A stretch of DNA of 27,669 nt from a virus. The position numbers were made by a program, and so were the translations under genes. A model generated the notes under the pieces. It did not search any database and was not told the origin of the DNA. It saw nothing but the letters and a program-made list of their open reading frames with translations. Of this stretch, positions 14,681-23,154 are shown in pieces (the first letter of the stretch is position 1; each line of letters begins with the position of its first letter). Where the stretch lies: positions 1 to 27,669 of the IMG/VR virus record IMGVR_UViG_3300046001_003586. One strand, written 5' to 3'.

Positions 14681-15937
14681 TTAGGAGCCGCTGGCCAGGG
14701 AGCCGTAGACGAACGACTCGGGGCGGTACACAGCCAGGGCCAGGCGCTCTTCCGCCCGGATGGTGACCATGTTGGTGCGGAAGTTGTCGCCGTCCTCGGT
14801 CGACACTTCCACGGCCGCCTCTTCTCGGTCGAACAGCTGGGCGCCCATGTCCATCGCACCGACCATGAACTTGCCGGCCGGGATGGAGTTGGTGTCGACC
14901 ACCGGCAGCTTCCACATGCGCGGGGTGCCGCCCTCCTGGACGTTGACCCAGATGTAGGAGCCGGTGGTGTCCTTCTGCAGCTCCATGTCCGCCCAGTCAG
15001 CCGGGTTGAGCACGATGCCGGTGGCGCGATATTCGGCGAGGCGAACCTGCAGGATGGCGCGGCGCAGCACGTCGATGCCGGTATCCCCAGCCTTGCGCAG
15101 CGACTCGTTGAAGGGGGTCGCCTGAGGGATCAGGCCCAGCAGGTTCTGGCCGGTGCCGTCGCCGGCGAGGATCTGGTTCTCTTCGGCGTATTTCAGACCG
15201 TAGATGGCGCGACCGTTGATGTAACTCTGCAGCAGCGGCAGATCCGCCAGCACCTGCTTAGATGCCCGGAACCAGTGGGCGATGGTGCGCACGGGCGCAG
15301 CCTTCAGCTCCATCTTCAGGTCCGACTGGGCTTTCAGCGCGCCCTCGCCCGCCTGAGGAGCTGCCATGTTCTGGAAGCCCGTCTCTTGGACGAACTCGAC
15401 GCCGTTCGAGGCGGTACGGCCCGGCATGATCAGGTCGCGGATAGTCAGCACCCGCTCCGGCGCAGCGATGACTCCAGGAATGCGGTCGGGGCGGATCACG
15501 CCACCGACACCGCCGGTCCCGGTGGTGGCGCTGGTGATGTTCGCCACCGCCTTGACACCCAGCCGGGCGATTCCGCGACCACGGGTGCTCAGGGACTGGA
15601 AGTCCTCGGTCTCGGTCAGCTGCTCGCCCAGCGACTTCTCGTCCATGGGGTCATTGGCGGAGAAGCGGCGACCCAGCTTCTGCTCGACGTCCTGCAGGCG
15701 GTCCTGCAGCGCCAGGCCGCTCTTGGCTAGGCCGTCCAGGACGGTCTTGGTGTCGTCCAGGATCTTGCCGTGCTCCTTGATCTCCTGGCTGGCCTTCTCG
15801 GCGAATGCCTTGATCTCCTGGTCACGCTGGTCCAGCGCGGACATGACGTCCTTCAGTTCCAGCTGATCGTTGGCGCGCTCCTTGCGCTCGAATTGGCGTT
15901 GCTCGGAGCGAGCGGCGTTGCTCAGTACGTTGTGCAT
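14681..15937 (-). CDS. Major capsid protein, HK97 gp5-like
   Basis: A 418-residue HK97-fold capsid protein. Residues 1 to about 130 form the charged, coiled delta domain (scaffold) that the protease should remove; the mature part starts near KAVANITSATTGTGGVGG. The E-loop (GEGALKAQSDLK), IVLNPADW and the C-terminus ending SLASGS align closely with HK97 gp5. By alignment the three residues of the HK97 covalent crosslink are kept: Lys202 (K169), Asn389 (N356) and Glu396 (E363). GAGGATTC precedes the ATG. The protease gene ends 9 nt upstream and the portal lies before that, the HK97 order. Confidence 0.96.
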   Translation of the reverse strand: MHNVLSNAARSEQRQFERKERANDQLELKDVMSALDQRDQEIKAFAEKASQEIKEHGKILDDTKTVLDGLAKSGLALQDRLQDVEQKLGRRFSANDPMDEKSLGEQLTETEDFQSLSTRGRGIARLGVKAVANITSATTGTGGVGGVIRPDRIPGVIAAPERVLTIRDLIMPGRTASNGVEFVQETGFQNMAAPQAGEGALKAQSDLKMELKAAPVRTIAHWFRASKQVLADLPLLQSYINGRAIYGLKYAEENQILAGDGTGQNLLGLIPQATPFNESLRKAGDTGIDVLRRAILQVRLAEYRATGIVLNPADWADMELQKDTTGSYIWVNVQEGGTPRMWKLPVVDTNSIPAGKFMVGAMDMGAQLFDREEAAVEVSTEDGDNFRTNMVTIRAEERLALAVYRPESFVYGSLASGS

Positions 15938-15946
15938 GGTGAATCC

Positions 15947-16648
15947 TCAAAACGAAGGGAGGGAAAGGCCGCGGCTGAGCTGCTCGTGCAGCGCCTTGGC
16001 AATAACGGGTTCCGCCTGTTCGCCCTCGGACTCGCTCCGGAGCATGTGCTTCAGGCCGCGATTGGCGATCACGGCGGCCTGAGTTTTCGAGAAGCCTGCC
16101 TCGCGCAGGAGCTGCTCAAATTCGGGAAGGGTCGGCAGCGAGCCGTGGGCCAGCTTCGACTTGATGACGTCGGTCCGGGCCTCGTCGTTGGCCGGCACCG
16201 TGACGATGGAGATCTCCACCAGGTCCAGCTTGGTCAGGGTGCGGATCCCGGTCTTCTCGTCGCGGTTGGACTCGCGGACGTAGTAGCCGATGGACAGGCC
16301 GGTGATAGCCCGGGACTTCATCCCGCGATAGGCCACCCGGGCATAGGCCGCGTCCTCCAGCCACAGCTCGCCATCACCGAAAAGCCCGCGGTCATCTTCC
16401 TTCAGGCTGTCGATGTTCCAGGAGCCGATTGGCTCGCCGGTGCGGTGCTGCCAAAGCACCGGGAAGGTCCGGCCCTTGGCCTTGGCATCCGCGATGGACT
16501 CCAGGAAGGCACCGGGGGCCACGACCTCGTTGTAGCTATCGATGACGCCGAACACCGAGCCGTAGCCAGAAAAAAGGCCGTCATCGCTGACAGCCTTGGC
16601 GTCGAAGTCGAATGACCGAATCTGCATCGGTCGCTCTTTGCGGTTCAT
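15947..16648 (-). CDS. Prohead maturation protease, HK97 gp4-like (S78)
   Basis: A 233-residue serine protease that cleaves the capsid delta domain during maturation. The herpesvirus-assemblin-like triad is visible: His68 in FPVLWQHRTG, Ser119 in AITGLSIGYY and an acidic residue at Glu145 in LDLVEISIV. The N-terminal SGYGSVFG motif is typical of the family. The start at 16648 is taken because GAGGAA lies 8 nt upstream and the ATG overlaps the portal stop (ATGA); a second ATG seven codons later is possible. A terminator-like hairpin lies 51-78 nt into the coding sequence. Confidence 0.94.
   Translation of the reverse strand: MNRKERPMQIRSFDFDAKAVSDDGLFSGYGSVFGVIDSYNEVVAPGAFLESIADAKAKGRTFPVLWQHRTGEPIGSWNIDSLKEDDRGLFGDGELWLEDAAYARVAYRGMKSRAITGLSIGYYVRESNRDEKTGIRTLTKLDLVEISIVTVPANDEARTDVIKSKLAHGSLPTLPEFEQLLREAGFSKTQAAVIANRGLKHMLRSESEGEQAEPVIAKALHEQLSRGLSLPSF
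16570..16597 (-). terminator. Intragenic terminator-like hairpin in the protease gene
   Basis: The minus-strand RNA can form a 10-bp stem (AAGGCTGTCA with TGACGGCCTT, loop GCGA, 16597-16574) followed by TTTTTT (16575-16570). One pair is a G-U wobble on this strand and would be a mismatch on the other, so the structure is specific to the late message. It overlaps codons for KAVSDDGLF. Confidence 0.55.
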
Positions 16649-17979
16649 TCGCGGTTCCTCGGTTGATCGTTGAGCCAGTCCATCAGCGCGGAGCGCGCCT
16701 GCTGGGCGTCGCCAGCGCCCTCGCCCAGCTTGTCGATGGGCAGCATGTTGGATTGAACGGTGAGCTCCGCCGCGTTGCCGCCCATGGGCGCCAGGTTTTC
16801 GCGGATGCGGCAGTCGTCCCGGGTGTAGATGCCGTTCTGGACCATGGAGCTGTAGAACTGGGCCCGGCCGGCGCTATCAGCGCGCAGCAGGCCCTCCGGG
16901 TTGAACTTGACGAAGAAGCGGCGGCGCTCTTCCGGGCGCAGCAGGCGCCGGTTGGCGCTCATCTCGATCCGCTTCATCCAGGGCAGTAGGGTGAAGGTCA
17001 GGAAGCCGATCATCTGCTGCTCCATCCCAGTGCCCCAGCTGGTGGAGTTCTGGGTGTGGCCGACCATCCAGGGCGGCACGCGGAACCAGCGGCAGATCTC
17101 CTCGACGTTGAACGCCCGGGTCTGCAGCATCTGGGCGTCTTCCGGCGTCATGCTGACCTGCTGGTACTTCATGCCGGCCTCAAGGACCATGGTCTTGCCG
17201 GAGTTCGTCGCCCCGGCGAACTGCTTGACCATGTCGTCGCGGATCTCGTCCCGCTGGTCCTTCTTCAGGATCTGCTCGGTGGAGAGCACGCCGCCCAGCT
17301 TCATGCCATTGGCGAACATCTTGGCGGCCGACTCATCCGCGGCCATCGCTGCGCCCAGGACATTGCGGCCGATTGCCAGCGGCGGGAGGCCGCACAGTGG
17401 GTCGGTGCCGAAGGCACGGGTATGCCATATCGTTTCGTCGGTGAAGGTGTGAGGCTTCCCGGCGGTGTCGGTGTAACGGTACTCGATGGATCCGTTTGCC
17501 AGCCGGCGCGGCGGGCTCACGCTCTGCGGCAGCAGAAATTCCACGCTGCTGAGGTCGCGGCGAGAAAAGGTGGGCTCGCCGAAGGCGTTGCCCTGGAGCA
17601 GCAGGCTGGCCGCCATGTTCTCCCAGAACTCCACAGGGGTCTGGTCGGCATTGGGCTGCTGGCTGATGACGAAGTGGACCGGGTGGCTCTCGGCTACCAC
17701 CGGCACCCCGTCCTGCCGTTCGTAGAGAGCGATGGGTAGGGTGGCCAGGGTCTCGGCGATCAGACGGACGCAGGACCAGACCGTCGACAGCTGCAGGGCC
17801 GTCTGCTGGCTGACCACCTTGCCCGAGGCCGAGTCGGCCCCGTAGTAGGTGCTCCAGAAGTTGCCATCGCCGAGGCCGATCTTGCGGCCGATCCAGCCGG
17901 CCAGTGAGGACTTGGCGAAGCCAGGCTCCGCCGAGCGCACCATGGCCTGGCCCAGCACCTGGGTCAGGGATTTATTCAC
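16645..17979 (-). CDS. Portal protein, HK97 gp3-like
   Basis: A 444-residue portal subunit forming the dodecameric DNA gateway. Family signatures include STVWSCVRLIAETLATLPIA (about 65-85), LLLQGNAFGEP, and the stretch RAFNVEEICRWFRVPPWMVG followed by GTGMEQQMIGFLTFTLLPWM. Translation starts at a GTG (17979) overlapping the 3' end of the preceding mini-protein gene by 8 nt. The stop overlaps the protease ATG. Length is normal for the family. Confidence 0.95.
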   Translation of the reverse strand: MNKSLTQVLGQAMVRSAEPGFAKSSLAGWIGRKIGLGDGNFWSTYYGADSASGKVVSQQTALQLSTVWSCVRLIAETLATLPIALYERQDGVPVVAESHPVHFVISQQPNADQTPVEFWENMAASLLLQGNAFGEPTFSRRDLSSVEFLLPQSVSPPRRLANGSIEYRYTDTAGKPHTFTDETIWHTRAFGTDPLCGLPPLAIGRNVLGAAMAADESAAKMFANGMKLGGVLSTEQILKKDQRDEIRDDMVKQFAGATNSGKTMVLEAGMKYQQVSMTPEDAQMLQTRAFNVEEICRWFRVPPWMVGHTQNSTSWGTGMEQQMIGFLTFTLLPWMKRIEMSANRRLLRPEERRRFFVKFNPEGLLRADSAGRAQFYSSMVQNGIYTRDDCRIRENLAPMGGNAAELTVQSNMLPIDKLGEGAGDAQQARSALMDWLNDQPRNRE

Positions 17980-18136
17980 CGATCAGCCCCTTGCGAATGA
18001 AGCCCGCGACCAGCAGCAGTGCCACTCCACCAGCCAGCAGGGCATAGCCCACGCCGGTCAGCACGTAGACACCGCCGACGATCAGGCACAGGCCCGCCGC
18101 GGCCGCCAGCAGGAAGATGAGGAGGCCCTTGTGCAT
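17972..18136 (-). CDS. Two-TM mini-protein between terminase and portal
   Basis: A 54-residue membrane protein beginning MHKGLLIFLLAAAAGLCLIV, with two hydrophobic helices (about 4-24 and 27-46) joined by a short glycine turn, and a basic end (FIRKGLIGE). AGGACA precedes its ATG 11 nt after the terminase stop, and its end overlaps the portal start. A small holin-like or packaging-associated membrane protein would fit, but no family is recognised. The clear ribosome binding site and overlap support it as a real gene. Confidence 0.72.
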   Translation of the reverse strand: MHKGLLIFLLAAAAGLCLIVGGVYVLTGVGYALLAGGVALLLVAGFIRKGLIGE

Positions 18137-18147
18137 GTCGTGTCCTG

Positions 18148-19875
18148 TTACCCGATCACGATCGGGTTGCTGAAGAAGTCGTCGAAGCCGCCGGAGCCGT
18201 TGGCCACGAGGCGCATCACACTGCCGACACCCATGATCAGCGCCACGGCGCCGTCGATCTTGTTGTCGTTGCCCTGCTTGATGGGCCGGACGATGTCGTC
18301 GTTGCCTGGCAGGTTCTTGCCGATCACGTTGGCGATACACCAGGTCATGATCGGGTTGCCGTCGTGGTGGAACCGGCCCGACTGGATAGCTGCTTCCAGC
18401 TCCTTCATCGGGTCGGACATGTTGGTGTAGTTCTGCACCGTGGTGACGGGGGTCAGACCCTCGTCGTCCAGCTGGTGGCTCAGGTTCGTGGCGCCGTGCG
18501 GGTCAATGGGGCTTTCGCTGACAGGCGAGACCTCGTTGGCCTCCTTGGCGTCCTCTAGGATCTCGCGATAGTCGATCTCGGCGCCCGGGGTTACCTGCAG
18601 GTGTCCGGTATTGATCCAGGCCTGGAAGCGCTCGGCCATCCGCTTGTTGTCGTCGTTGAAGGCCGTGTCCTCCGGTACCCAGAAGCCCGGCGCCACGCTG
18701 TAGTAGTGGGTACGGCCGTCGATGACGCGCCAAAACAGCCGGGCCATGGAGTTCATGTCCAGCTTGCGCGCCAGGTCGAACGCCAAGACGCATTCCTGGC
18801 CCTCGAATTGCTCCAGGGTGAGGGTCGTGTCCTCGCACGCCTTCCAGTTCTCGACGTTGAAGAAGCCGGCCTTGGCGCTCACCCAGAGGTTCAGGTGCTT
18901 CGTCTTGAAGGTGTTGGTGAAGCGCGCCGAGCGGATGGCCCGGGCCAGCTGGCTCTCCAGGTACTCCTGATAGACCGACACGCCCATGCAGGGGTTGGCC
19001 TTGGCCAGGTTCTTCGGGTCGGTCCAGTCGTCGCCCTCGTCCAGAGTCCAGATCCAGGCGAACAGCTCAGGATCCGGCACCGAGCCTTCCAGCATCTCGA
19101 TGGACTGGCGGCGCTTGTCGTAGCACGGCCCCTCGATGTTGGCGCCCGCCGTGGTGATGATGAACATCAGCGGCTGCCGGCGGGCGCCCATGCCGGTCAG
19201 CATGGTGTCGTACTGGGCCGAGCTGTCGTGCTCGTGAAATTCGTCGATGATCGCGCAGCTGGGTGAAGCACCGTCGCCGGGGTTGCCGATCAGGGGTTCG
19301 AAGCGCGAGCCCTGGGCCGGCACGTTCATGTTCGAGGCATTCACCTCGATCCCGGCCGCCTCGATCAGCATCGGCGAGCGCTTCACCATCAGCCTGGCCG
19401 GGCGGAAGACCTCCCAGGCCTGCTTCTCGGTGGTGGCGCCGCTGTACACCTCGGCGCCGAACTCGTTGTCGGCGACGAACATGCTGATGCCGACGCCCGC
19501 GGCGATCACCGACTTGCCGTTCTTGCGCGGCACCTCCCAGTAGCTCTCGCGGAAGCGCCGGTAGCCGTCTTTCTTCCTGAGCCAGCCGAAGGTGCAGGCC
19601 ATGCCGAACAGCTGCCAGGGCTCCAGGGTGATGAGCTGGCGCTTGAACGCCCACTCGCCCTTGGTGTGCGGCATCAGCTGCACCAGGCGCAGCTTCTTCT
19701 CCGCCTGGGCCGCGTCGAACTTGTAGGGGAAGCCCTTGCCGCGGCTCTCGGCGACGTCGTCGAAGTGCCGCTGGATCGCTAGGTGGATGAACCGGCACGC
19801 CGGCACTCTGCCCTTCAGGACGGACCGCGCCCACGCCATCGCCTTGTCGACGTTGGGCGTGGGGGTCTTGGCCAT
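18148..19875 (-). CDS. terL: Terminase large subunit (Terminase_1)
   Basis: A 575-residue packaging motor ATPase and nuclease. The Walker A variant PRKNGKS is at 116-122 and the Walker B end IIDEFHEHD at 209-217 (Asp211-Glu212). The C-terminal nuclease domain contains [14 protein letters not shown] and the final acidic site [14 protein letters not shown]. The ATG at 19875 overlaps the small subunit stop as TGATG; a longer open frame upstream is a shadow of TerS. The HK97-type neighbourhood and nearby HNH gene suggest cohesive-end (cos) packaging. Confidence 0.96.
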   Translation of the reverse strand: MAKTPTPNVDKAMAWARSVLKGRVPACRFIHLAIQRHFDDVAESRGKGFPYKFDAAQAEKKLRLVQLMPHTKGEWAFKRQLITLEPWQLFGMACTFGWLRKKDGYRRFRESYWEVPRKNGKSVIAAGVGISMFVADNEFGAEVYSGATTEKQAWEVFRPARLMVKRSPMLIEAAGIEVNASNMNVPAQGSRFEPLIGNPGDGASPSCAIIDEFHEHDSSAQYDTMLTGMGARRQPLMFIITTAGANIEGPCYDKRRQSIEMLEGSVPDPELFAWIWTLDEGDDWTDPKNLAKANPCMGVSVYQEYLESQLARAIRSARFTNTFKTKHLNLWVSAKAGFFNVENWKACEDTTLTLEQFEGQECVLAFDLARKLDMNSMARLFWRVIDGRTHYYSVAPGFWVPEDTAFNDDNKRMAERFQAWINTGHLQVTPGAEIDYREILEDAKEANEVSPVSESPIDPHGATNLSHQLDDEGLTPVTTVQNYTNMSDPMKELEAAIQSGRFHHDGNPIMTWCIANVIGKNLPGNDDIVRPIKQGNDNKIDGAVALIMGVGSVMRLVANGSGGFDDFFSNPIVIG

Positions 19876-20360
19876 CAGGAACCTAAGAGAGCAGCGAACT
19901 CGTTGGTGGATTTCTGTTTGTTGCCGCCGATCAGGCGCGTCCGGCTGGCCGGGTCGAGCCCGAGCAGTGAACCGAAGGTCACCATCTGGCGCATCGTTTC
20001 GTTGGCGGCGGTCAGGGCCGGGTTCTTCATCGGCCCGCCCTGGGCTCCCTCCACGACGATGCCGTGGGTGTTGATCGATTCCTGCGCGAGGCGCCAGTTG
20101 CCATAGGCCGTGCAGAAGGCCTCGACGTTGTGCAGGTCGGTGAGCGCCAGCACGTTCTCGCGCAGCAGCTCGGGAATGATCATCTTCCACATGTCAGCCG
20201 CTCGGTCGTTCAGCCACTCGGGCGGATCGACGTTGGTGACCGTGGAGAACTGGGGTTCGGCCTTGTTCAAGGCCCGCTTGCCGGGATTTCCGGCGAGCTG
20301 TTTCTTGGCCGTGGGCTTGGGCTTGCGACCTCGGCCAGCGACCGCCGCTGTGCCGCCCAT
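19875..20360 (-). CDS. terS: Terminase small subunit (P27 family)
   Basis: A 161-residue DNA-recognition subunit of the P27/Terminase_4 family. It has the basic N-terminus [20 protein letters not shown], the [20 protein letters not shown] segment, and the [15 protein letters not shown] helix typical of the family. AGGAG lies 8 nt before the ATG. It is the first packaging gene after a 130-nt gap that may hold the cos site it binds. Confidence 0.94.
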   Translation of the reverse strand: MGGTAAVAGRGRKPKPTAKKQLAGNPGKRALNKAEPQFSTVTNVDPPEWLNDRAADMWKMIIPELLRENVLALTDLHNVEAFCTAYGNWRLAQESINTHGIVVEGAQGGPMKNPALTAANETMRQMVTFGSLLGLDPASRTRLIGGNKQKSTNEFAALLGS

Positions 20361-20490
20361 GGCGCTACTCCTGAATTTTTAATTTCGCGGGCGTGAAAAA
20401 TTGACGGGGCGGACGGTGTCCGACCCTATAGCCCTGGACTTTTGACCCACCCCCACCCATAGGCCAGGCCTATATCGGGGGTGTGACGTG
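20361..20490 (-). other. Candidate packaging (cos) region between HNH and terS
   Basis: The 130-nt gap holds several dyads: ATAGGCC-A-GGCCTAT (20459-20473), enclosed by ACCCCC (20449-20454) and GGGGGT (20477-20482); CGGAC-GGT-GTCCG (20410-20422); and an AT-rich tract near 20383-20402. In HK97-type phages the cos site lies just before terS and an HNH protein assists its cleavage. No terminator T-tract or convincing promoter is present. The exact nick positions cannot be read. Confidence 0.45.
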
Positions 20491-20856
20491 CTACAGACTG
20501 GATCGCCGGCCTGCCGCTGACTCGCGCAGCGTCTTGACCCGATGGCAGTCATGGTTGATGGCTGCCAGGTTGTCCGGGGTATCGCTGCCGCCTTGCGCCA
20601 GGGCCACGATATGGTCGACCTCATGCGCCGGCCTGACACGACCCAGCCGCTTGCAGTCCTCGCACTGGCAGAGGTAACCATCACGCTTTAGCACCTGCTC
20701 ACGCATCCGTCGCCACGGCCGGCCACCACGACCAGAGCCCTGCCGATTGGCCCAGGCCTTGGCTTGGTCGGCGTGCTCATCGCAGTAGCCACCAGCATTG
20801 CGGGTCAGCGCGTTGCAGCCTCGGGCGCGGCACGGCTTGTTGGGTCGCAGCGCCAT
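20491..20856 (-). CDS. HNH endonuclease next to the terminase
   Basis: A 121-residue HNH nuclease, similar in size and place to HK97 gp74, which stimulates terminase cleavage at cos. The core is HEVDHIVALAQGG (78-90, with Asp81-His82), Asn95 in the DNLAAINHDCHRVKT stretch, and His102/His105. Cysteines at 63, 65, 68 and 104 probably bind structural zinc, and an N-terminal C9/C14/C25/H28 group may form another site. The ATG overlaps the upstream stop as TGATG. Confidence 0.9.
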   Translation of the reverse strand: MALRPNKPCRARGCNALTRNAGGYCDEHADQAKAWANRQGSGRGGRPWRRMREQVLKRDGYLCQCEDCKRLGRVRPAHEVDHIVALAQGGSDTPDNLAAINHDCHRVKTLRESAAGRRSSL

Positions 20857-21041
20857 CAGATTGGCCTACCTGCCAGGTCACGGCGCGGCGCCTCGTCACC
20901 GGCGTCCTCGCCCTGCTGGTCGGCCAGGTAGTCCACCATCTCGCGGTTGCTCTCGGCCAACAGCCTATTGCTCTCGGCCAACTCGATCATCGCCTGGGTC
21001 TGGCGTGCCAGCGCGGCTATCAGTTCTTGGTGCTCAGTCAC
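20856..21041 (-). CDS. Small helical protein, function unknown
   Basis: A 61-residue protein (TEHQELIAALARQTQAMIEL at the start), predicted as one amphipathic helix with an acidic tail. It contains a short tandem repeat, LAESNRLLAESNRE, made by a 15-nt direct repeat at 20947-20961 and 20968-20982. The stop overlaps the HNH ATG, and its 5' end overlaps the preceding gene by 8 nt. No family is recognised. Confidence 0.65.
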   Translation of the reverse strand: MTEHQELIAALARQTQAMIELAESNRLLAESNREMVDYLADQQGEDAGDEAPRRDLAGRPI

Positions 21042-21243
21042 TGATCGGCTCCACAGTTACTTGGCCGCGAAGCGTACGGGTGTACAGTTCATCGCTGTTG
21101 CGCTTGATTCGCATAGGGGTAGGTGCATAGCAGACCAAGCCGCGCTTGAGGTCTGCCCATATGGCACGCTCCACCTCATTGCCATTCACGAAGACACGTC
21201 GCCGCCCTCTCCCATCGAATGGGCTGTGAATGTGATCGCTCAT
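21034..21243 (-). CDS. Small conserved-looking phage protein, function unknown
   Basis: A 69-residue protein (SDHIHSPFDGRGRRRVFVNG, then NEVERAIWADLKRGLVCYAP) with an AGGAG ribosome binding site that overlaps the stop region of the glycoside hydrolase gene. The basic and aromatic pattern looks like a small folded domain. Proteins of this kind are common next to terminase genes in Pseudomonas phages (recollection, not checked); I assign no function. Confidence 0.7.
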   Translation of the reverse strand: MSDHIHSPFDGRGRRRVFVNGNEVERAIWADLKRGLVCYAPTPMRIKRNSDELYTRTLRGQVTVEPISD

Positions 21244-21255
21244 GTGGCGACTCTC

Positions 21256-22845
21256 CTACGCTCTAACCGGTTTCCACTCAGCCATGCGCTCATTCGCCCG
21301 AGACTTGATCAGCTCGCGGGTAGCGGCGTGGCCGGTGTCATCGAGATTCATCTTCTCGCCACCCATGGCTCCATCACCTCCGGCAATCCAGAGGGTGACC
21401 GGGACGCCGTTGGCCTTGGCTTCATCCAGTGCGCGGGCAAGGGCTTGGCGGGCCGACTCAGTAGGCGGGATACCCGTCTCACCGATGAAGCAGCGCAGAC
21501 CCTTGGTAGCCATGTAGCTGTAGGCCGGCCGGAAGACGTTGGCGATCTGGTCCACCGGGAAGGCGTTCAGGTTGCCGCTGCTGTACCGACCGCTCGAATC
21601 GCCACTGAGATCGCCGTAACCGTGCACTTCGGGGATCCAGTTGTTCGCCGGGTCCTTGATGCCAGCAGCGAATGTGCCGCTCACCTGGGCGAAGTTGCGA
21701 GCCGACGCCCACTGATTGCCGCAGACGAACACCGGCTTGTTGGTGACCTTGCGGATGATCGGCAGCATCACGTTCGCATCGGCGACCACCTTGGCTTCCA
21801 TCGCCGTGACAGTGAGGCTGTCGAGGGCGCCGCCGGAGGCATAGGGCTCATTGCCCAGGCCGTAGCCCAGGATCATAGGCTCATCGAAGGTCGTGGCCAT
21901 GGAGGCGATATGGTCGCCCAGGTCCGCTGCGCCCCAGCCGTTGGCGTCGTCGATGAAAACCAGTTCCTGGCGCTTCCATCGGCCACCCTGCCCGGCTGCC
22001 TCGCCGGACGGCAGTAGCGCACCGGTCTGCTTGCGGACGCCATCTACCAACGCGGTCTGGTTGCGGTACATGCGCCAGTAGTGGTGCGGGTCGAAGATGA
22101 CCAGCGCCTCGCCGTTCGAGTCCTCGCGGATCCAGCCCAGCACGGTCTTCATCTTGGCGACGAAGGTCGGGTCGAGCTGGCCGCCTTTCACCGGCAGGCC
22201 GGTCGAGTCGATCAGCGTGGCGCGCTGGAGCGCATAGGGGAAACGGATCAGCCGGACGCCCAGGTCGCGCACGTAGAGGCGGACATCTGCGCGGCTGGGC
22301 CACTTGAAGTGGGTACCGGCTTCACCCGGCAGCACCTGGTTCGCGTTCGAGTGCGCCGCCAGGTTCACGCCCAGGTAGGGGATATTTTTGAGCACCGCCA
22401 CGCCTGGCACCGTGACGGGCTCAGGCTCAGCGACCGGAGGCGTGACCACTGGCGTCTCAGGTACCGGATCAGGCTTGGGCGCGGTCTCCGGCTTGGCGTA
22501 GCGGTCGCGCACCGTGGCGGCCTTACCGATAACCTTGGACGGGTCACCGATGCTCTGGTCGATCACCGCCACCAGGTCGCCGTTGTCGCGGCGGCCGATG
22601 CTGACCACGTTCACCGCCTGGCCGGTAGCCAACTGGATCACCACCTGGCCAGCAACGACCAGCGAGCTGTAGGGCAGGATCAGTGTCTTGTCGAAGGCGC
22701 CGCGAATCGTCGTTTCCAGCGGCAGCCTGCCTACCGGCTTGTCCGGGATCGGCGTGGGAGTCGGGTTCTCTGCAGCAACCAGTTCCGCCAGCTGCTTTTG
22801 CGCAGTCGAAAGCGTGTCGCCCAATTCCTTCAGGGTGGCAGTCAT
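21256..22845 (-). CDS. GH5-like glycoside hydrolase in the lysis region
   Basis: A 529-residue protein from the ATG at 22845 (GGAG 7 nt upstream; an in-frame GTG at 22869 is less likely). It has an N-terminal coiled segment, a small beta domain (about 40-115), a Pro/Val/Glu-rich linker (about 118-148), and a C-terminal GH5-type barrel (about 153-529). Clan-A signature residues are visible: Arg201 (RLIRFP), His254 (FDPHHY), acid/base Glu333 (LGNEPY), His408 and Tyr410 (VHGYGD), nucleophile Glu456 (FIGETGI) and Trp486. There is no signal peptide or membrane segment, so it would reach the envelope through a holin or as a virion part. GH5 enzymes cut beta-linked glucans or related polysaccharides; the substrate here is unknown. 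It lies between the holin-like genes and the terminase genes, where an endolysin is often found. Confidence 0.85.
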   Translation of the reverse strand: MTATLKELGDTLSTAQKQLAELVAAENPTPTPIPDKPVGRLPLETTIRGAFDKTLILPYSSLVVAGQVVIQLATGQAVNVVSIGRRDNGDLVAVIDQSIGDPSKVIGKAATVRDRYAKPETAPKPDPVPETPVVTPPVAEPEPVTVPGVAVLKNIPYLGVNLAAHSNANQVLPGEAGTHFKWPSRADVRLYVRDLGVRLIRFPYALQRATLIDSTGLPVKGGQLDPTFVAKMKTVLGWIREDSNGEALVIFDPHHYWRMYRNQTALVDGVRKQTGALLPSGEAAGQGGRWKRQELVFIDDANGWGAADLGDHIASMATTFDEPMILGYGLGNEPYASGGALDSLTVTAMEAKVVADANVMLPIIRKVTNKPVFVCGNQWASARNFAQVSGTFAAGIKDPANNWIPEVHGYGDLSGDSSGRYSSGNLNAFPVDQIANVFRPAYSYMATKGLRCFIGETGIPPTESARQALARALDEAKANGVPVTLWIAGGDGAMGGEKMNLDDTGHAATRELIKSRANERMAEWKPVRA

Positions 22846-22902
22846 GTTGCTCTCCGGTGAGTTTGGCACCGGAATACACAGCTCGGGCCGAGAGGATGGT
22901 TC

Positions 22903-23154
22903 TTACGGGTAGCCGTGGAGGGGCTCGCGTTGTCCGCCCCATTGCTCAGGCAGCGTGCAGGCCGTTACCTGCAGGCGATATAGCTTTTCGGGCAACTGCA
23001 TAGCTCCGGCGTCATAGCCAGGGGCAGCAACCCAGATGGTCTGGAGCGCGTTTCGGCATTCCCACGTCCTGCCGAGATAGCCCAGGCCATTTCCGAACAC
23101 GAACACCAGAGCGGCGCCCAGCAGCAGTTTCGCGGTCTGTTTGAGCCGCCTCAC
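22903..23154 (-). CDS. Small N-anchored membrane protein of the lysis region
   Basis: An 83-residue protein starting at a GTG that overlaps the upstream stop (GTGA). One hydrophobic segment (about residues 9-28, AKLLLGAALVFVFGNGLGYL) follows a basic N-terminus, predicting an inner-membrane anchor with a periplasmic tail. The tail has cysteines but no lipobox and no clear Rz coiled coil. A spanin-like or lysis-control role is suggested by context only. Confidence 0.65.
   Translation of the reverse strand: MRRLKQTAKLLLGAALVFVFGNGLGYLGRTWECRNALQTIWVAAPGYDAGAMQLPEKLYRLQVTACTLPEQWGGQREPLHGYP

Noticed and set aside
14369-15730. 453-codon plus-strand frame opposite the capsid
   Set aside because: Antisense to the HK97-type capsid gene, with composition typical of shadow frames.
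19878-20190. N-terminal extension of the large terminase
   Set aside because: It overlaps TerS in another frame; the family normally begins near the ATG at 19875, which is coupled to the TerS stop.
20401-20432. Plus-strand promoter-like TTGACG and TATA elements
   Set aside because: The spacing is about 20 nt and no plus-strand gene follows; more likely part of the packaging-site region.
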